In this document: positions 36,505 through 45,756 of the stretch, piece after piece
Numbering within the stretch: the first letter of the stretch is position 1
Layout of the letters: every line of letters starts with the position of its first letter
From: Clavibacter michiganensis
GTDB lineage: Bacteria; Actinomycetota; Actinomycetes; Actinomycetales; Microbacteriaceae
Reading direction: 5' to 3'
NCBI GenBank assembly: GCA_002150995.1
Contig: MDHJ01000001.1
Coordinates: 1,302,001-1,366,000 of the forward strand
Length of the DNA: 64,000 bases
Notes under the pieces: generated by a model
What the model saw: only the letters and a program-made list of their open reading frames with translations
Database searches by the model: none
Told to the model about the DNA's origin: nothing
Made by a program: the position numbers and the translations under genes

Positions 36505-38051
36505 GGCTCGCCCTCCTCGCCAACGCGTTCCGCCGCAGTCCCTGGCAGGTCCTCGGCATCGTCGCCGCCGGCGTGTACGGGATCCTCGTGACGGTGCTCG
36601 CCGTCGGCGCGCTGGCGGGCCTCCGCGACGCGGACGTCGGCTCGGCGCGCGACGTCGTCGTGGCCGGGGGCTCCCTCGTCGTCCTCGGGGCCCTCCTGGT
36701 GCCCCCGGTCCTCGGATCCGAGGACGCCCTGGACCCGCGGCGCTTCGCCCCCTACGGGATCGAGCCGCGGCGACTCGCCCTGGCCCTGGGTGTCGCCGCC
36801 CTCGTGAGCGCGCCGGGCGTCGTCCTCGTCGTCGTGGCGATGACCACCGTCGTCACGTGGTCCCGGGATCCGGTCACCGGCGCGGTGGCCGTGGTCGCCG
36901 GCCTCGCCGCCGTGGTCACGTGCGTCCTCGTGGCGCGCATCAGCACCGTCCTCGCCGGCGTGCTGCTCAGCACGCGCCGGGCACGGGAGGCGACGGGCCT
37001 CGCCGCGGGCCTCGTCGCCGTCCTCCTCGTGCCCGCCGTCGTCGCCCTCGCGCAGGCCGACCTCCTCGACGACGGGCTCCGGCCCGCGCGCGGAGCCCTC
37101 GGCGTCCTCGCGTGGACGCCGATAGGGGCGGCCTGGGCCGCGCCGGCGGCCGCGGTCGCCGGCGACGCGGGAGCCGCTGCGGGCATGCTCCTCGTCGCCC
37201 TCCTCTCAGCCGCGCTGCTGGCGCTCGCCTGGGTGCGCCTCGTGCCCTGGGCGCTCACCGCACCGGACCGCGCCGGCGGCGGCCGAGCCCAGTCCGGCCT
37301 CGGCTGGTTCGGCCGCTTCGGTGCGTCGCCCACCGGCGCGGTCGCCGCTCGGAGCGTCACGTACTGGATCCGCGACCCCCGCTACCGCGCGACCCTCGTG
37401 CTGATCCCCGTGCTGCCCCTCGTGCTCCTCGTGCCCCTGGTCATCGTCGACGTCGACGCGCACGTGCTCGCGCTCGTGCCGCTCCCCGTGATGGCCCTGT
37501 TCCTCGGATGGAGCGTGCACAACGACACCGCGCACGACCACACCGCGGTCTGGCTGCACGTGGTGTCCGGCATCCGCGGGACCGCCGACCGCATCGGGCG
37601 CATCGTGCCGGTCCTCGCCATCGGCGTGCCGCTCATCGCGATCGGCGCGCCGCTCAGCGCGCTCGGGTTCGGCGCCTCCACCGTCCTGCCGTCCGTGATC
37701 GGCGTCAGCGCGGGGGTCCTGCTCAACGGCGTCGGGCTGTCCTCGCTCTTCTCCGCGCGCTTCCCGTACCCCGCCTCGCGTCCCGGCGACAGCCCGTTCC
37801 ACGCGCCGCAGACGTCGGGGGCCGGCGGCTCCACGGTCCCCACGCTCACGTTCATCGCCACAGTGGTGCTGGCGCTGCCGTCGGCGTGGCTCGGAGGACT
37901 GGGCCTCGCGCACGGGGGTGCGTACCCGGCGTGGTCGCTCGTCGTCGGTCTCGGCATCGGGGTCGTGACGCTCGTCGCGGGCGTCGCGGGAGGCGGCCGC
38001 GTCTTCGAGCGCCGGGGTCCCGAGCTGCTGGCCTTCGCGCAGCGGCACTGA
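36480..38051 (+). CDS. ABC-2 type permease, large multi-pass membrane protein
   Basis: 523 aa with roughly twelve hydrophobic segments: the first near 22-47, then pairs through 60-250, a soluble loop 265-300, and six more from 305 to 505. The size and layout suit an exporter permease working as a fused dimer. The GTG at 36480 starts inside the ATPase gene, so the two are tightly coupled. The cytoplasmic loop around 280-310 (FGRFGASPTGAVAARSVTYWIRD) is the probable ATPase contact. Function unknown. Confidence 0.85.
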   Translation: MVALVLRLRLALLANAFRRSPWQVLGIVAAGVYGILVTVLAVGALAGLRDADVGSARDVVVAGGSLVVLGALLVPPVLGSEDALDPRRFAPYGIEPRRLALALGVAALVSAPGVVLVVVAMTTVVTWSRDPVTGAVAVVAGLAAVVTCVLVARISTVLAGVLLSTRRAREATGLAAGLVAVLLVPAVVALAQADLLDDGLRPARGALGVLAWTPIGAAWAAPAAAVAGDAGAAAGMLLVALLSAALLALAWVRLVPWALTAPDRAGGGRAQSGLGWFGRFGASPTGAVAARSVTYWIRDPRYRATLVLIPVLPLVLLVPLVIVDVDAHVLALVPLPVMALFLGWSVHNDTAHDHTAVWLHVVSGIRGTADRIGRIVPVLAIGVPLIAIGAPLSALGFGASTVLPSVIGVSAGVLLNGVGLSSLFSARFPYPASRPGDSPFHAPQTSGAGGSTVPTLTFIATVVLALPSAWLGGLGLAHGGAYPAWSLVVGLGIGVVTLVAGVAGGGRVFERRGPELLAFAQRH

Positions 38052-38122
38052 CCCGCGGGGCACGGCGGGCCGTGGCATCGGCTGCGTCCACCCGCTCCGC
38101 GGGTTCCGGCGCACGGGAAAAG

Positions 38123-38128
38123 TACACT
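38123..38128 (+). promoter_or_regulatory. -10 box (TACACT) of leaderless DUF3039 gene
   Basis: TACACT exactly 6 bases before the ATG at 38135, inside a short A-rich island (GGGAAAAGTACAC). Confidence 0.55.
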
Positions 38129-38134
38129 GGGCGG

Positions 38135-38422
38135 ATGGTCATCCTCAGCATCGAACAGGACCCCGGCCGACCCGCGCAGGGCGGCGGCACCGACACCCTC
38201 GACCGCGAGCTCGAGGAGCTCCTCGAGCAGGAGACGATCGAGCCCGGCGATCACGAGCGCTTCTCGCACTACGTGAAGAAGGACAAGATCCTCGAGTCCG
38301 CCCTCAGCGGCAAGCCCGTCAAGGCGCTCTGCGGGAAGAAGTGGCTGCCCGGTCGCGATCCCGAGAAGTTCCCCGTCTGCCCCGACTGCAAGCGCATCTA
38401 CGAGCGCATGAAGGACGAGTAG
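38135..38422 (+). CDS. DUF3039 domain-containing protein
   Basis: A 95-aa small acidic protein of the actinobacterial DUF3039 family; function unknown. A helical, Glu-rich region (22-45) precedes a conserved C-terminal half with ALCGKKWLPGRDPEKF and CPDCKRIYERM, giving three cysteines that could form part of a zinc site. The promoter arrangement predicts a leaderless mRNA. Confidence 0.88.
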   Translation: MVILSIEQDPGRPAQGGGTDTLDRELEELLEQETIEPGDHERFSHYVKKDKILESALSGKPVKALCGKKWLPGRDPEKFPVCPDCKRIYERMKDE

Positions 38423-38461
38423 GCGGCTCCTGCACGCAACGGCGGGGCTGCGAGATGCGGC

Positions 38462-39778
38462 TCAGACGGCGGTGCCCTGCTCCGTCGGGATCGCCGGGTC
38501 GCCCGCGCGCAGCCGGAACGCCTGCACCGGCAGGTCGCGCACGACGCGAGCATGGTGCTCGCGCGCCGCGGACGTGCCCGCTCGGCCCATCCACCGGGCG
38601 TCGGGCTGCCCGTCCTCGGCCAGCGTGACGAGGAGGTCCCGGTCGCCGGGGAGCCGCTCCGGGTGCGGTCCCACGGTCACGAGCTCCGCGGTGGCGGTGC
38701 CCTGCGCGTCGTGCCGCCGCAGCGCCCCCTTGAGGCCCCCGCGGCTCTGCTTCCCGGTGGACCGCTTCGCGACGGGCACCCACTCGCCCTGCCCACCCGC
38801 GTCGCGGTGCGCGACCAGCTTGAACACCATGCCCGCGGCGGGAGCGCCGGATCCGGTCACGAGCGACGTGCCGACACCGTACGAGTCCACCGGGGACGCA
38901 GCCAGGCCCGCGATGCCGTGCTCGTCGAGGTCGTTGGTGACGGTGATCCGCGTGCCCGTGGCGCCCAGCGCGTCGAGCTGGGCGCGCACCTCGCCCACCA
39001 GCACCGGCAGGTCGCCGGAGTCGAGCCGGACGGCGCCGAGGCCCGGCCCGGCGACCCGCACCGCGGTCTCCACGCCCTCGCGGACGTCGAAGGTGTCCAC
39101 GAGCAGCGTCGTGCCCGCGCCGAGCGCGGCCACCTGCGCCCGGAAGGCCTGCTCCTCCGTGTCGTGCAGCAGAGTGAAGGAGTGGGCGGCCGTCCCCATC
39201 GTCGGGACGCCCCAGGTGCGGCCCGCCTCCAGGTTCGAGGTCGCGCTGAAGCCCGCGACGAACGCGGCGCGCGCGGCGGCCACCGCGGAGCGCTCCCCGG
39301 TCCGTCGCGAGCCCATCTCGGCGAGGGGGCGTCCGCCGGCGACCTGCACCATGCGGGCCGCGGCGCTCGCGACCGCGCTGTCGTAGTTGAGCACGCTGAG
39401 GACGAGGGTCTCGAGGATGACCCCGTCGGCGAAGGGCGCCTCGATCGTGAGCAGCGGCGAGCCGGGGAAGTACACCTCGCCCTCGCGGTATCCGGTGATC
39501 CGGCCGCGGAAGCGGTAGTCGGCGAGCCAGGCGAGGGCGTCCTCGCCCACGACGCGCTCGGACCGCAGGTACTCGAGCTCGTCGTCTCCGAAGCGGAAGT
39601 CGCGGATGAGCTCCAGCAGCCGTCCCGTGCCCGCGACCACGCCGAACCGCCGACCCGTGGGGAGGCGGCGCGCGAAGCACTCGAACACGCACTCGCGGTC
39701 GTGGGTGCCGGCCTTCAAGGCGGCGTCCAGCATCGTGAGCTCGTAGCGGTCGGTGAGGAGGGAGGTGGACTGGTGCAC
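38462..39778 (-). CDS. pncB: Nicotinate phosphoribosyltransferase
   Basis: A 438-aa enzyme of NAD salvage that joins nicotinate with PRPP, using ATP. Family features: LLTDRYELTMLDAAL at the N-terminus, the phosphorylated-histidine region GTAAHSF near 196-202, and the phosphoribosyl-binding VRLDSGDL near 250-257. The length is normal. The GTG start at 39778 has TAGGCT exactly 6 bases upstream and no ribosome site, so the mRNA is probably leaderless. Divergent from the photolyase gene. Confidence 0.95.
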   Translation of the reverse strand: MHQSTSLLTDRYELTMLDAALKAGTHDRECVFECFARRLPTGRRFGVVAGTGRLLELIRDFRFGDDELEYLRSERVVGEDALAWLADYRFRGRITGYREGEVYFPGSPLLTIEAPFADGVILETLVLSVLNYDSAVASAAARMVQVAGGRPLAEMGSRRTGERSAVAAARAAFVAGFSATSNLEAGRTWGVPTMGTAAHSFTLLHDTEEQAFRAQVAALGAGTTLLVDTFDVREGVETAVRVAGPGLGAVRLDSGDLPVLVGEVRAQLDALGATGTRITVTNDLDEHGIAGLAASPVDSYGVGTSLVTGSGAPAAGMVFKLVAHRDAGGQGEWVPVAKRSTGKQSRGGLKGALRRHDAQGTATAELVTVGPHPERLPGDRDLLVTLAEDGQPDARWMGRAGTSAAREHHARVVRDLPVQAFRLRAGDPAIPTEQGTAV

Positions 39779-39784
39779 CCGCCC

Positions 39785-39790
39785 AGCCTA
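39785..39790 (-). promoter_or_regulatory. -10 box (TAGGCT) of leaderless pncB
   Basis: TAGGCT on the minus strand, 6 bases before the GTG at 39778. Confidence 0.55.
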
Positions 39791-39857
39791 GGGCGGCCGT
39801 TCCCGGCAGGTCCGATCCGCCGGGCGCACGCCCCGGCCGCATGACGGGGGTCCCGCC

Positions 39858-39863
39858 TAGGGT
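39858..39863 (+). promoter_or_regulatory. -10 box (TAGGGT) of leaderless photolyase gene
   Basis: TAGGGT exactly 6 bases before the ATG at 39870. Confidence 0.55.
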
Positions 39864-39869
39864 CGCACC

Positions 39870-41333
39870 ATGCAGCGCACCCGATGGATCCTCGCCGACC
39901 AGCTGGGCGACCACTTCGACGACGGCGGGCCCGTGCTGCTCATCGAGTCGCGCGGACTGCTCGCCCGGCGGCCCTACCACCGGGCGAAGGCGCACCTCAT
40001 CCTGTCCGGCATCCGGCACCGTGCCCGTGCCCTCGGCGAACGGGTGGAGTTCCACCAGGTCGACCACTACCGCGACGTCGTGGCCGACCGGCGCGACCTC
40101 GAGGTCGTCGACCCCACGTCCCGCGGGCTGCGGAGGCTCGTCGCCGACATCGGCGCCGACGTGCTGCCGAGCCGCGGCTTCATCACCAGCGAGCAGGAGT
40201 TCGCCGAGTGGATGGCGGGGCGCACGTCGAACCGGCTCGTCATGGAGGACTTCTACCGGTGGTCGCGGGCGCGCACGGGCATCCTCATGGACGGCGACGA
40301 CCCGGTCGGCGGCCGCTGGAACTTCGACCACGACAACCGGGAGAGGCCGCCGCGCGGCGCGACGACGCTGGGGCTGCCGGAACCGTGGTGGCCGGAGGAG
40401 GACGACATCGACGCCGAGGTCCGCGCCGACCTCGACCGGTGGGAGCGCGAGGGCGTCGTCCACCTGGTGGGGGAGGACGGACCCCGGCGCTTCGCCGTGA
40501 CACCGGAGGAGGGACGCGCCGCGCTCGACGACTTCGTGGCCAGCCGCCTCAACGACTTCGGGCCGTTCGAGGACGCGTCCCTCTCGGGCGACTGGACGAT
40601 GGCCCACTCCCTCCTCAGCGCGACCATGAACATGGGCGTGCTGGACCCCGCGGACGTCATCGAGCGCATCGTCGCCGAGCACGCGGTGGGTCGGGCCCCC
40701 ATCCAGAGCGTCGAGGGCATCGTGCGGCAGATCATGGGATGGCGCGACTACGTGTGGCACCTCTACTGGGCCTTCGACGAGGACTACGTCGCCGAGAACC
40801 GCCTCGACGCCCACCGCGGCGTGCCGACCGCGCTGCAGCGCCTCGACGCCTCCGGCATCGAGGCGGCCTGCCTCGCGCACGTGGTCGACAAGGTGCGCAC
40901 GCACGGCTGGGCGCATCACATCGAGCGGCTCATGATCCTCGGCAACCTCGCGCTCCAGCGCGGCTACGACCCGAAGGCCATGAACGACTGGTTCATCGAC
41001 TCCTTCGTCGACGGCACGCCGTGGGTCATGCCCGCGAACGTCGTCGGCATGGCGCTGCACGCCGACGGCGGACGCATGGCGACGAAGCCGTACGCGGCCG
41101 GCGGCGCCTACATCGACCGCATGACCGACCACTGCTCCGGCTGCCCGTTCGACCCGAAGGTGCGGGTGGGCCCGACGGCCTGCCCCTACACCGCGGGCTA
41201 CTGGTGGTTCCTCGACCGGAACCGGGACCGGCTCCAGGGCAACGCGCGCATGAACCAGCCGCTCGCGGGGCTGAAGCGGCTGAAGGACCTGCCGGAGCTC
41301 ATCGCCCAGGAGGACGCGCGGCGGTCGCTGTGA
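39870..41333 (+). CDS. Iron-sulfur bacterial cryptochrome/(6-4) photolyase
   Basis: A 487-aa photolyase-like flavoprotein of the FeS-BCP group (PhrB of Agrobacterium), which repairs (6-4) UV photoproducts and carries a 4Fe-4S cluster. The four cluster cysteines are visible: C334, C422, C425 and C438. Their spacing (88, 3, 13) is the same as I recall for PhrB (350, 438, 441, 454). The N-terminal alpha/beta domain (1-130) binds the antenna pigment; the helical C-terminal half binds FAD. The spacing makes the call strong; whether it acts as repair enzyme or light sensor is not decided by sequence. Confidence 0.93.
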   Translation: MQRTRWILADQLGDHFDDGGPVLLIESRGLLARRPYHRAKAHLILSGIRHRARALGERVEFHQVDHYRDVVADRRDLEVVDPTSRGLRRLVADIGADVLPSRGFITSEQEFAEWMAGRTSNRLVMEDFYRWSRARTGILMDGDDPVGGRWNFDHDNRERPPRGATTLGLPEPWWPEEDDIDAEVRADLDRWEREGVVHLVGEDGPRRFAVTPEEGRAALDDFVASRLNDFGPFEDASLSGDWTMAHSLLSATMNMGVLDPADVIERIVAEHAVGRAPIQSVEGIVRQIMGWRDYVWHLYWAFDEDYVAENRLDAHRGVPTALQRLDASGIEAACLAHVVDKVRTHGWAHHIERLMILGNLALQRGYDPKAMNDWFIDSFVDGTPWVMPANVVGMALHADGGRMATKPYAAGGAYIDRMTDHCSGCPFDPKVRVGPTACPYTAGYWWFLDRNRDRLQGNARMNQPLAGLKRLKDLPELIAQEDARRSL

Positions 41334-41406
41334 TCGGGCGGCCCGTCGCGGGCCCGTCCGCCCGCGGGCCCGTCCGCCCTCGGGCTCGCCGGCGGGAGCC
41401 CGCCGG

Positions 41407-41412
41407 TAGGCT
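41407..41412 (+). promoter_or_regulatory. -10 box (TAGGCT) of leaderless murI operon
   Basis: TAGGCT exactly 6 bases before the ATG at 41419; drives murI-rph and probably rdgB. Confidence 0.55.
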
Positions 41413-41418
41413 GACGGG

Positions 41419-42315
41419 ATGAGCGACGCGCCGATCGGGATCTTCGACTCCGGCGTCGGCGGCCTCACCGTCGCCCGCGCCGTCGCGACCCTCCTGCCGC
41501 GCGAGTCGATCATCTACATCGGCGACACCGCGCACACTCCCTACGGCGACAAGCCCATCGCCGACGTCCGCCGCTACGCGCTCGCGGTGCTCGACGACCT
41601 CGTCGAGCGCGGCGTGAAGATGCTCGTCATCGCGTGCAACACCGCGTCGGCCGCGATGCTCCGGGACGCGCGGGAGCGCTACGACATCCCGGTCGTCGAG
41701 GTCATCCAGCCCGCCGTCCGCACGGCGGTCAGCGTCACCCGCAACCACCGGGTCGGCGTCATCGCGACCCACGCCACGGTCACGAGCCGTGCCTACGACG
41801 ACGCCTTCGCCGCCGCTCCGCACCTCGCCCTGACCTCCGCGGAGGCGCCGCGATTCGTCGAGTTCGTGGAGCGCGGCGAGACCTCGGGCCCCGAGCTGAT
41901 GGCGGCGGCGGAGGAGTACCTCGCGCCCCTGCGCGCCGCGGGCATCGACACGCTCGTCCTCGGCTGCACGCACTACCCGTTCCTCGAGGGCGCCATCTCA
42001 CTGCTCATGGGCCCGGACGTGACGCTCGTCTCGAGCGACACCGAGACCGCGAAGGACGTCTACCGCGAGCTCGTGTCCGCCGGCCTCGAGCGTCGGACGG
42101 ACGCTCCGCCCGTCATCCGCTACGAGGCCACGGGCGGCAGCGCATCCGACTTCGAGACGCTCGCGCACCGCATGCTCGGCGCCGGCGTCTCGCACGTGGA
42201 GCTCGTCGAGACGGGCGCCATCCCCCTTCCCCGCCGCGTGCGGCCGGACGCGGCAACGCCTCCGGACGCCGTCGGCACCCCGTCCACCCCCGATCCGAGC
42301 CGAGGCCGCACATGA
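41419..42315 (+). CDS. murI: Glutamate racemase
   Basis: A 298-aa enzyme that converts L- to D-glutamate for peptidoglycan synthesis. Catalytic cysteines C73 (VIACNTAS) and C183 ([10 protein letters not shown]) and the D10-S11 pair ([11 protein letters not shown]) are present. The last 30 residues are a Pro-rich tail not needed for the fold. The gene's stop overlaps the rph start (ATGA). Confidence 0.97.
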   Translation: MSDAPIGIFDSGVGGLTVARAVATLLPRESIIYIGDTAHTPYGDKPIADVRRYALAVLDDLVERGVKMLVIACNTASAAMLRDARERYDIPVVEVIQPAVRTAVSVTRNHRVGVIATHATVTSRAYDDAFAAAPHLALTSAEAPRFVEFVERGETSGPELMAAAEEYLAPLRAAGIDTLVLGCTHYPFLEGAISLLMGPDVTLVSSDTETAKDVYRELVSAGLERRTDAPPVIRYEATGGSASDFETLAHRMLGAGVSHVELVETGAIPLPRRVRPDAATPPDAVGTPSTPDPSRGRT

Positions 42316-43049
42316 CCGACGACACCACCCGCCACGACGGCCGCGCCGCCGACCAGCTGCGCGAGATCAGCATCGAGAGGAACTGGAGCGAGCAGGCCGA
42401 GGGATCCGCCCTCATCTCCTTCGGGCGCACGCGCGTCCTCTGCACCGCCTCGTTCACGAACCGCGTCCCGCGCTGGAAGGCCGGCAGCGGCCAGGGCTGG
42501 GTCACCGCCGAGTACGCCATGCTCCCGCGCGCCACCAACGAGCGCATGGACCGCGAGGCCGTGAAGGGCAAGGTCGGCGGCCGCACGCACGAGATCTCCC
42601 GCCTCATCGGCCGGAGCCTGCGAGCCGTCGTCGACATGAAGGCCCTCGGCGAGAACACGATCGTCATCGACTGCGACGTCCTGCAGGCCGACGGCGGCAC
42701 CCGGACCGCGGCCATCACGGGCGCCTACGTCGCACTGGCGGACGCGCTGGAGTGGGGCCGCGAGCGGAAGTTCATCGCCCAGCGTGCCACGCCGCTGAAG
42801 GACAGCGTCGCGGCGGTCTCCGTGGGCATCGTCGACGGCAAGCCCCTGCTCGACCTGGCCTACGTCGAGGACGTGCGCGCCGAGACCGACATGAACGTCG
42901 TCATGACGGGCAGCGCCTCCTTCGTCGAGGTCCAGGGCACCGCCGAGGGCGCGCCCTTCGACCGCGCGGAGCTCGACGCCCTGCTGGACCTCGCGCTCGG
43001 GGGCGGCACCACGCTCACCGCGCTGCAGGCCCAGGCCCTCGGGCGCTGA
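42312..43049 (+). CDS. rph: Ribonuclease PH
   Basis: A 245-aa phosphorolytic 3'-5' exoribonuclease that trims tRNA 3' ends. The conserved N-terminal [12 protein letters not shown] and VTAEYAML segments, the [18 protein letters not shown] core and the [20 protein letters not shown] active-site region are all intact. Co-translated with murI by ATGA overlap. Confidence 0.97.
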   Translation: MTDDTTRHDGRAADQLREISIERNWSEQAEGSALISFGRTRVLCTASFTNRVPRWKAGSGQGWVTAEYAMLPRATNERMDREAVKGKVGGRTHEISRLIGRSLRAVVDMKALGENTIVIDCDVLQADGGTRTAAITGAYVALADALEWGRERKFIAQRATPLKDSVAAVSVGIVDGKPLLDLAYVEDVRAETDMNVVMTGSASFVEVQGTAEGAPFDRAELDALLDLALGGGTTLTALQAQALGR

Positions 43050-43058
43050 GGAGCCCCG

Positions 43059-43667
43059 GTGATCCCCCTCGTCCTGGCCACGCACAACGCCCACAAGGTC
43101 GAGGAGCTCCGCCGGATCCTCGGATCCCGCCTCGCCGGCATCGACCTCGTCGCCTACGACGGCCCCGAGCCCGTGGAGGACGGGACCACCTTCGAGGAGA
43201 ACGCGCTCGTCAAGGCGCGTGCCGCGGCGCTCCACACGGGGCGGGCGGCCCTCGCGGACGACTCCGGCATCGCCCTCGACGTCCTCGGCGGATCGCCCGG
43301 CATCTTCTCCGCGCGCTGGGCGGGCCCGGCGCGCGACAGCGCGCAGAACCTCGAGCTCCTGCTCTGGCAGCTGGGCGACGTGCCGGACGCCCATCGCGGC
43401 GCGCGGTTCGTCTGCGCGGCTGCGCTCGTCGTGCCGACGGCGGACGGCCTGGTCGAGCGGACCGCGACGGGCGTGTGGCAGGGGACCGTGCTCCGTGAGG
43501 TCCAGGGCGAAGGCGGCTTCGGGTACGACCCGGTCTTCCGTCCCGACACCGGCGGAGCGAGCGCCGCGGCCCTCGACGCGGACGAGAAGAACCGGGTCAG
43601 CCACCGCGCGCGGGCGTTCGACGCGATCATGCCCGTGGTGCGTCGGGAGCTCCTCGGCGAGGGCTGA
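43059..43667 (+). CDS. rdgB: Non-canonical purine NTP pyrophosphatase (RdgB/HAM1)
   Basis: A 202-aa house-cleaning enzyme that hydrolyses dITP, XTP and similar nucleotides to monophosphates. Motifs: [16 protein letters not shown] (6-21), [21 protein letters not shown] (about 67-87, split by the active site) and GFGYDPVF near 152. The GTG start at 43059 follows GAGGAG by 5 bases and sits 9 bases after rph, so murI-rph-rdgB form one operon, a common order in actinobacteria. Confidence 0.96.
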   Translation: MIPLVLATHNAHKVEELRRILGSRLAGIDLVAYDGPEPVEDGTTFEENALVKARAAALHTGRAALADDSGIALDVLGGSPGIFSARWAGPARDSAQNLELLLWQLGDVPDAHRGARFVCAAALVVPTADGLVERTATGVWQGTVLREVQGEGGFGYDPVFRPDTGGASAAALDADEKNRVSHRARAFDAIMPVVRRELLGEG

Positions 43668-43744
43668 GCCGCCGTCCCGACCTCGTGAGAGCGGGAGTCG
43701 TTCCCGACTGCGCCAGCGGGTGGATCCCCATGCTCGCGTGCCCG

Positions 43745-43750
43745 TACGGT
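43745..43750 (+). promoter_or_regulatory. -10 box (TACGGT) of leaderless CDF gene
   Basis: TACGGT exactly 6 bases before the ATG at 43757. Confidence 0.55.
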
Positions 43751-43756
43751 GGACGC

Positions 43757-44674
43757 ATGGGCCACGGCACGCACGATCACGGCGCGGCCACCACCGACCG
43801 TCGCCGCCTGGTCATCGCCATCGCGATCACGGCCACCGTCCTCGTCGTCGAGGTGGTCGGCGCGCTCGTCTCGGGATCGCTCGCGCTGCTCGCCGACGCC
43901 GGTCACATGACGAGCGATCTGCTCGGCCTCGGCATCGCCCTCGTCGCCACCATCGTGGCCGCGCGTCCCGCCACCGATCGCCATACCTTCGGATTCCAGC
44001 GCGGCGAGGTGCTGGGAGCGCTGGTGAACGGCCTCATCCTGGTCGGCGTGGCCGTCTACGTCGCGGTGCACGGCGTGCAGCGGCTGCTGGCGCCCGAGGG
44101 GCCCCAGGTGGACGCCGGCATCATGCTCCTCGCAGCCGTAGTCGGGCTCGTCGCGAACGTGATCGCGCTGCTGGTCCTCCGCGGGGGAGCGGGCACCTCC
44201 ATCAACCTCCGCGGTGCCTACCTGGAGGTGCTCGGCGACGCGTTCGGGTCCGTCGCGACCATCGTCGCCGGCATCGTGATCGCGCTCACCGGCTTCGGCC
44301 GCGCCGACGCCATCGCCTCGCTCGTGATCGCGGCGCTCATCGTGCCGCGGGCCGCCGTCCTGCTCCGCGACGTGGTCACCGTGCTGAACGAGTCGACGCC
44401 CGCCGGCACCGAGCCCGAGCGCATCCGCGCGCACCTGCTCGAGACGCCCGGCGTGACCGCTGTCCACGACGTGCACGTCTGGGCCATCACCTCCGGTTCG
44501 CCGGTCTTCACCGCGCACGTGGTCGTGGAGCAGGAGGTCTTCCGCGAGGGCCGCACCGGAGAGCTGCTCGATCGGCTGGCCGGGTGCCTCGACGACCACT
44601 TCGATGTGGAGCACAGCACGTTCCAGCTGGAGCCGGAGGAGCATGCCGGGCACGAGCACCGGCACCACGTCTGA
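43757..44674 (+). CDS. Cation diffusion facilitator (CzcD/ZnT-type) metal exporter
   Basis: A 305-aa zinc or similar divalent-cation/proton antiporter. His-rich ends (MGHGTHDHG and AGHEHRHHV) flank six membrane segments between about 18 and 205. Metal ligands are seen in ADAGHMTSD and, in segment 5, in a EVLGDAFGS motif (Glu where many family members have His). The C-terminal ferredoxin-like domain (210-295) carries VHDVHVWAI. The ATG at 43757 is fixed by the leaderless-type promoter. Confidence 0.93.
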   Translation: MGHGTHDHGAATTDRRRLVIAIAITATVLVVEVVGALVSGSLALLADAGHMTSDLLGLGIALVATIVAARPATDRHTFGFQRGEVLGALVNGLILVGVAVYVAVHGVQRLLAPEGPQVDAGIMLLAAVVGLVANVIALLVLRGGAGTSINLRGAYLEVLGDAFGSVATIVAGIVIALTGFGRADAIASLVIAALIVPRAAVLLRDVVTVLNESTPAGTEPERIRAHLLETPGVTAVHDVHVWAITSGSPVFTAHVVVEQEVFREGRTGELLDRLAGCLDDHFDVEHSTFQLEPEEHAGHEHRHHV

Positions 44675-44675
44675 C

Positions 44676-44714
44676 GCAGCGGGTCCGCTGCCGACGACCG
44701 GTGCACCGCACCGG
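44676..44714. terminator. Two hairpins between convergent CDF and DedA genes
   Basis: GCAGCGG/CCGCTGC (44676-44691) and CCGGTGC-ACC-GCACCGG (44698-44714) directly follow the CDF stop. Confidence 0.6.
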
Positions 44715-44761
44715 CGACGCATCGCCGACTGCCGTGCCGGGGATAGGGATCGCGACGGGAC

Positions 44762-45489
44762 TCAGCGGCGCGGGTCGTTCGAGGGGTCCTGGTCGAAGTT
44801 CTCGGGGAGAGGGCGAGGTCCTCGCCGGCGGGGGCCACGCCCGCCGCCTCCTCGTCGCGGGCGTGCTTGCGGGCGCGGAGGAAGTGGATCGCGGTGGGCA
44901 CGAGCGTCACGAAGACCGCGCCGAGGAGCACGTAGTCGATGTAGTGCGTGACGAAGTCGCGGATGGGCGGGAAGCCGTTCAGCAGGTTGCCGAGCCAGGT
45001 GAGGCCGGCGCCCCAGATGATCGCGCCGACGGCGTTGTAGAACGAGTACTTCCGGTAGTCCATGTGACCGACGCCCGCGGCGATCGGCGCGAAGGTCCGG
45101 ACGATCGGCACGAAGCGCGCCGCGATGACCGCGAGGCCGCCGAAGCGGGCGAAGAAGGCGTTCGTGCGGACGACGTTCTGCCGGCTGAAGATGCCGGAGT
45201 CCTTGCGCTCGAAGACCCGCGGACCCGCCTTGTGGCCGATCAGGTACCCGACCTCGCCGCCGGCGAACGCCGAGAACGCGATGGCGAGGCAGATCCACCA
45301 GATGTCGATGCCGGTGATGCCCGGCAGGGTGAGCCCCGCGATGACGAGGAGGGTGTCGCCGGGGAAGAGGAAGCCGAAGAGCAGGCCCGTCTCGGCGAAG
45401 ATGATGAGGCAGATCCCGATGAGGGCGAATCCCCCGAACGACTCGATGAGGGTCGTCGAGTCGAGGAAGTCGAAGAGCAGGGGATGCAC
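44762..45489 (-). pseudogene. DedA family membrane protein, C-terminal frameshift
   Basis: A DedA/SNARE-associated membrane protein; members are now thought to act as lipid scramblases. The core is intact: [15 protein letters not shown] near 32-46, [19 protein letters not shown] near 80-95 and [29 protein letters not shown] (in two halves) near 120-150. GTG start at 45489 with GGAG upstream. The frame runs into non-coding sequence after the tail [16 protein letters not shown]; the next frame gives [14 protein letters not shown] and a stop at 44762. One extra base in the GGGG run at 44804-44807 restores about 242 aa. Only the tail is affected. Confidence 0.82.
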
Positions 45490-45633
45490 GTGGGGCTCCA
45501 GTCGTGGTGGGTCGCGGGGCGCGCGGAAGCGGCCTGCGGCCAGCACAGGATATCGCCAGCGCCCCGGATCCCGCCGCGAAGCGGCCACCCCCGGTCGAGG
45601 GGTGCTCACCGGTCTGGGGGAAGCAGACGACGG

Positions 45634-45715
45634 TGCGGGAGAAGGGACTTGAACCCTCACGCTCGAAAGCACAGGAACCTAAATCCTGCGTGTCTACCGA
45701 TTCCACCACTCCCGC
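45634..45715 (-). tRNA. tRNA-Leu (anticodon UAG)
   Basis: An 82-nt class II tRNA without encoded CCA. The acceptor stem GCGGGAG/CTCCCGC is perfect, the anticodon stem CAGGA/TCCTG holds loop TTTAGGT (anticodon TAG, reads CUA), a variable arm is present, and the T-arm contains GGTTCAAGTCC. Discriminator base A. Confidence 0.97.
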
Positions 45716-45743
45716 GGGTGCCCGACCAGCTTAGGACGCCCCC

Positions 45744-45749
45744 TAATAT
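45744..45749 (+). promoter_or_regulatory. -10 box (TAATAT) of xylB
   Basis: TAATAT, 7 bases before the GTG at 45757 and overlapping the alternative ATG at 45748. Transcription would start at the GTG. Confidence 0.5.
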
Positions 45750-45756
45750 GTTGATC

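Noticed and set aside
45748-45750. ATG start for xylB
   Set aside because: It overlaps a TAATAT -10 box, so the transcript would begin after it; GTG 45757 is preferred, though not proven.
43219-45756. Long open frame upstream of and in frame with xylB
   Set aside because: It crosses rdgB, the CDF gene, the DedA gene and a tRNA; only the part from 45757 resembles a protein family.
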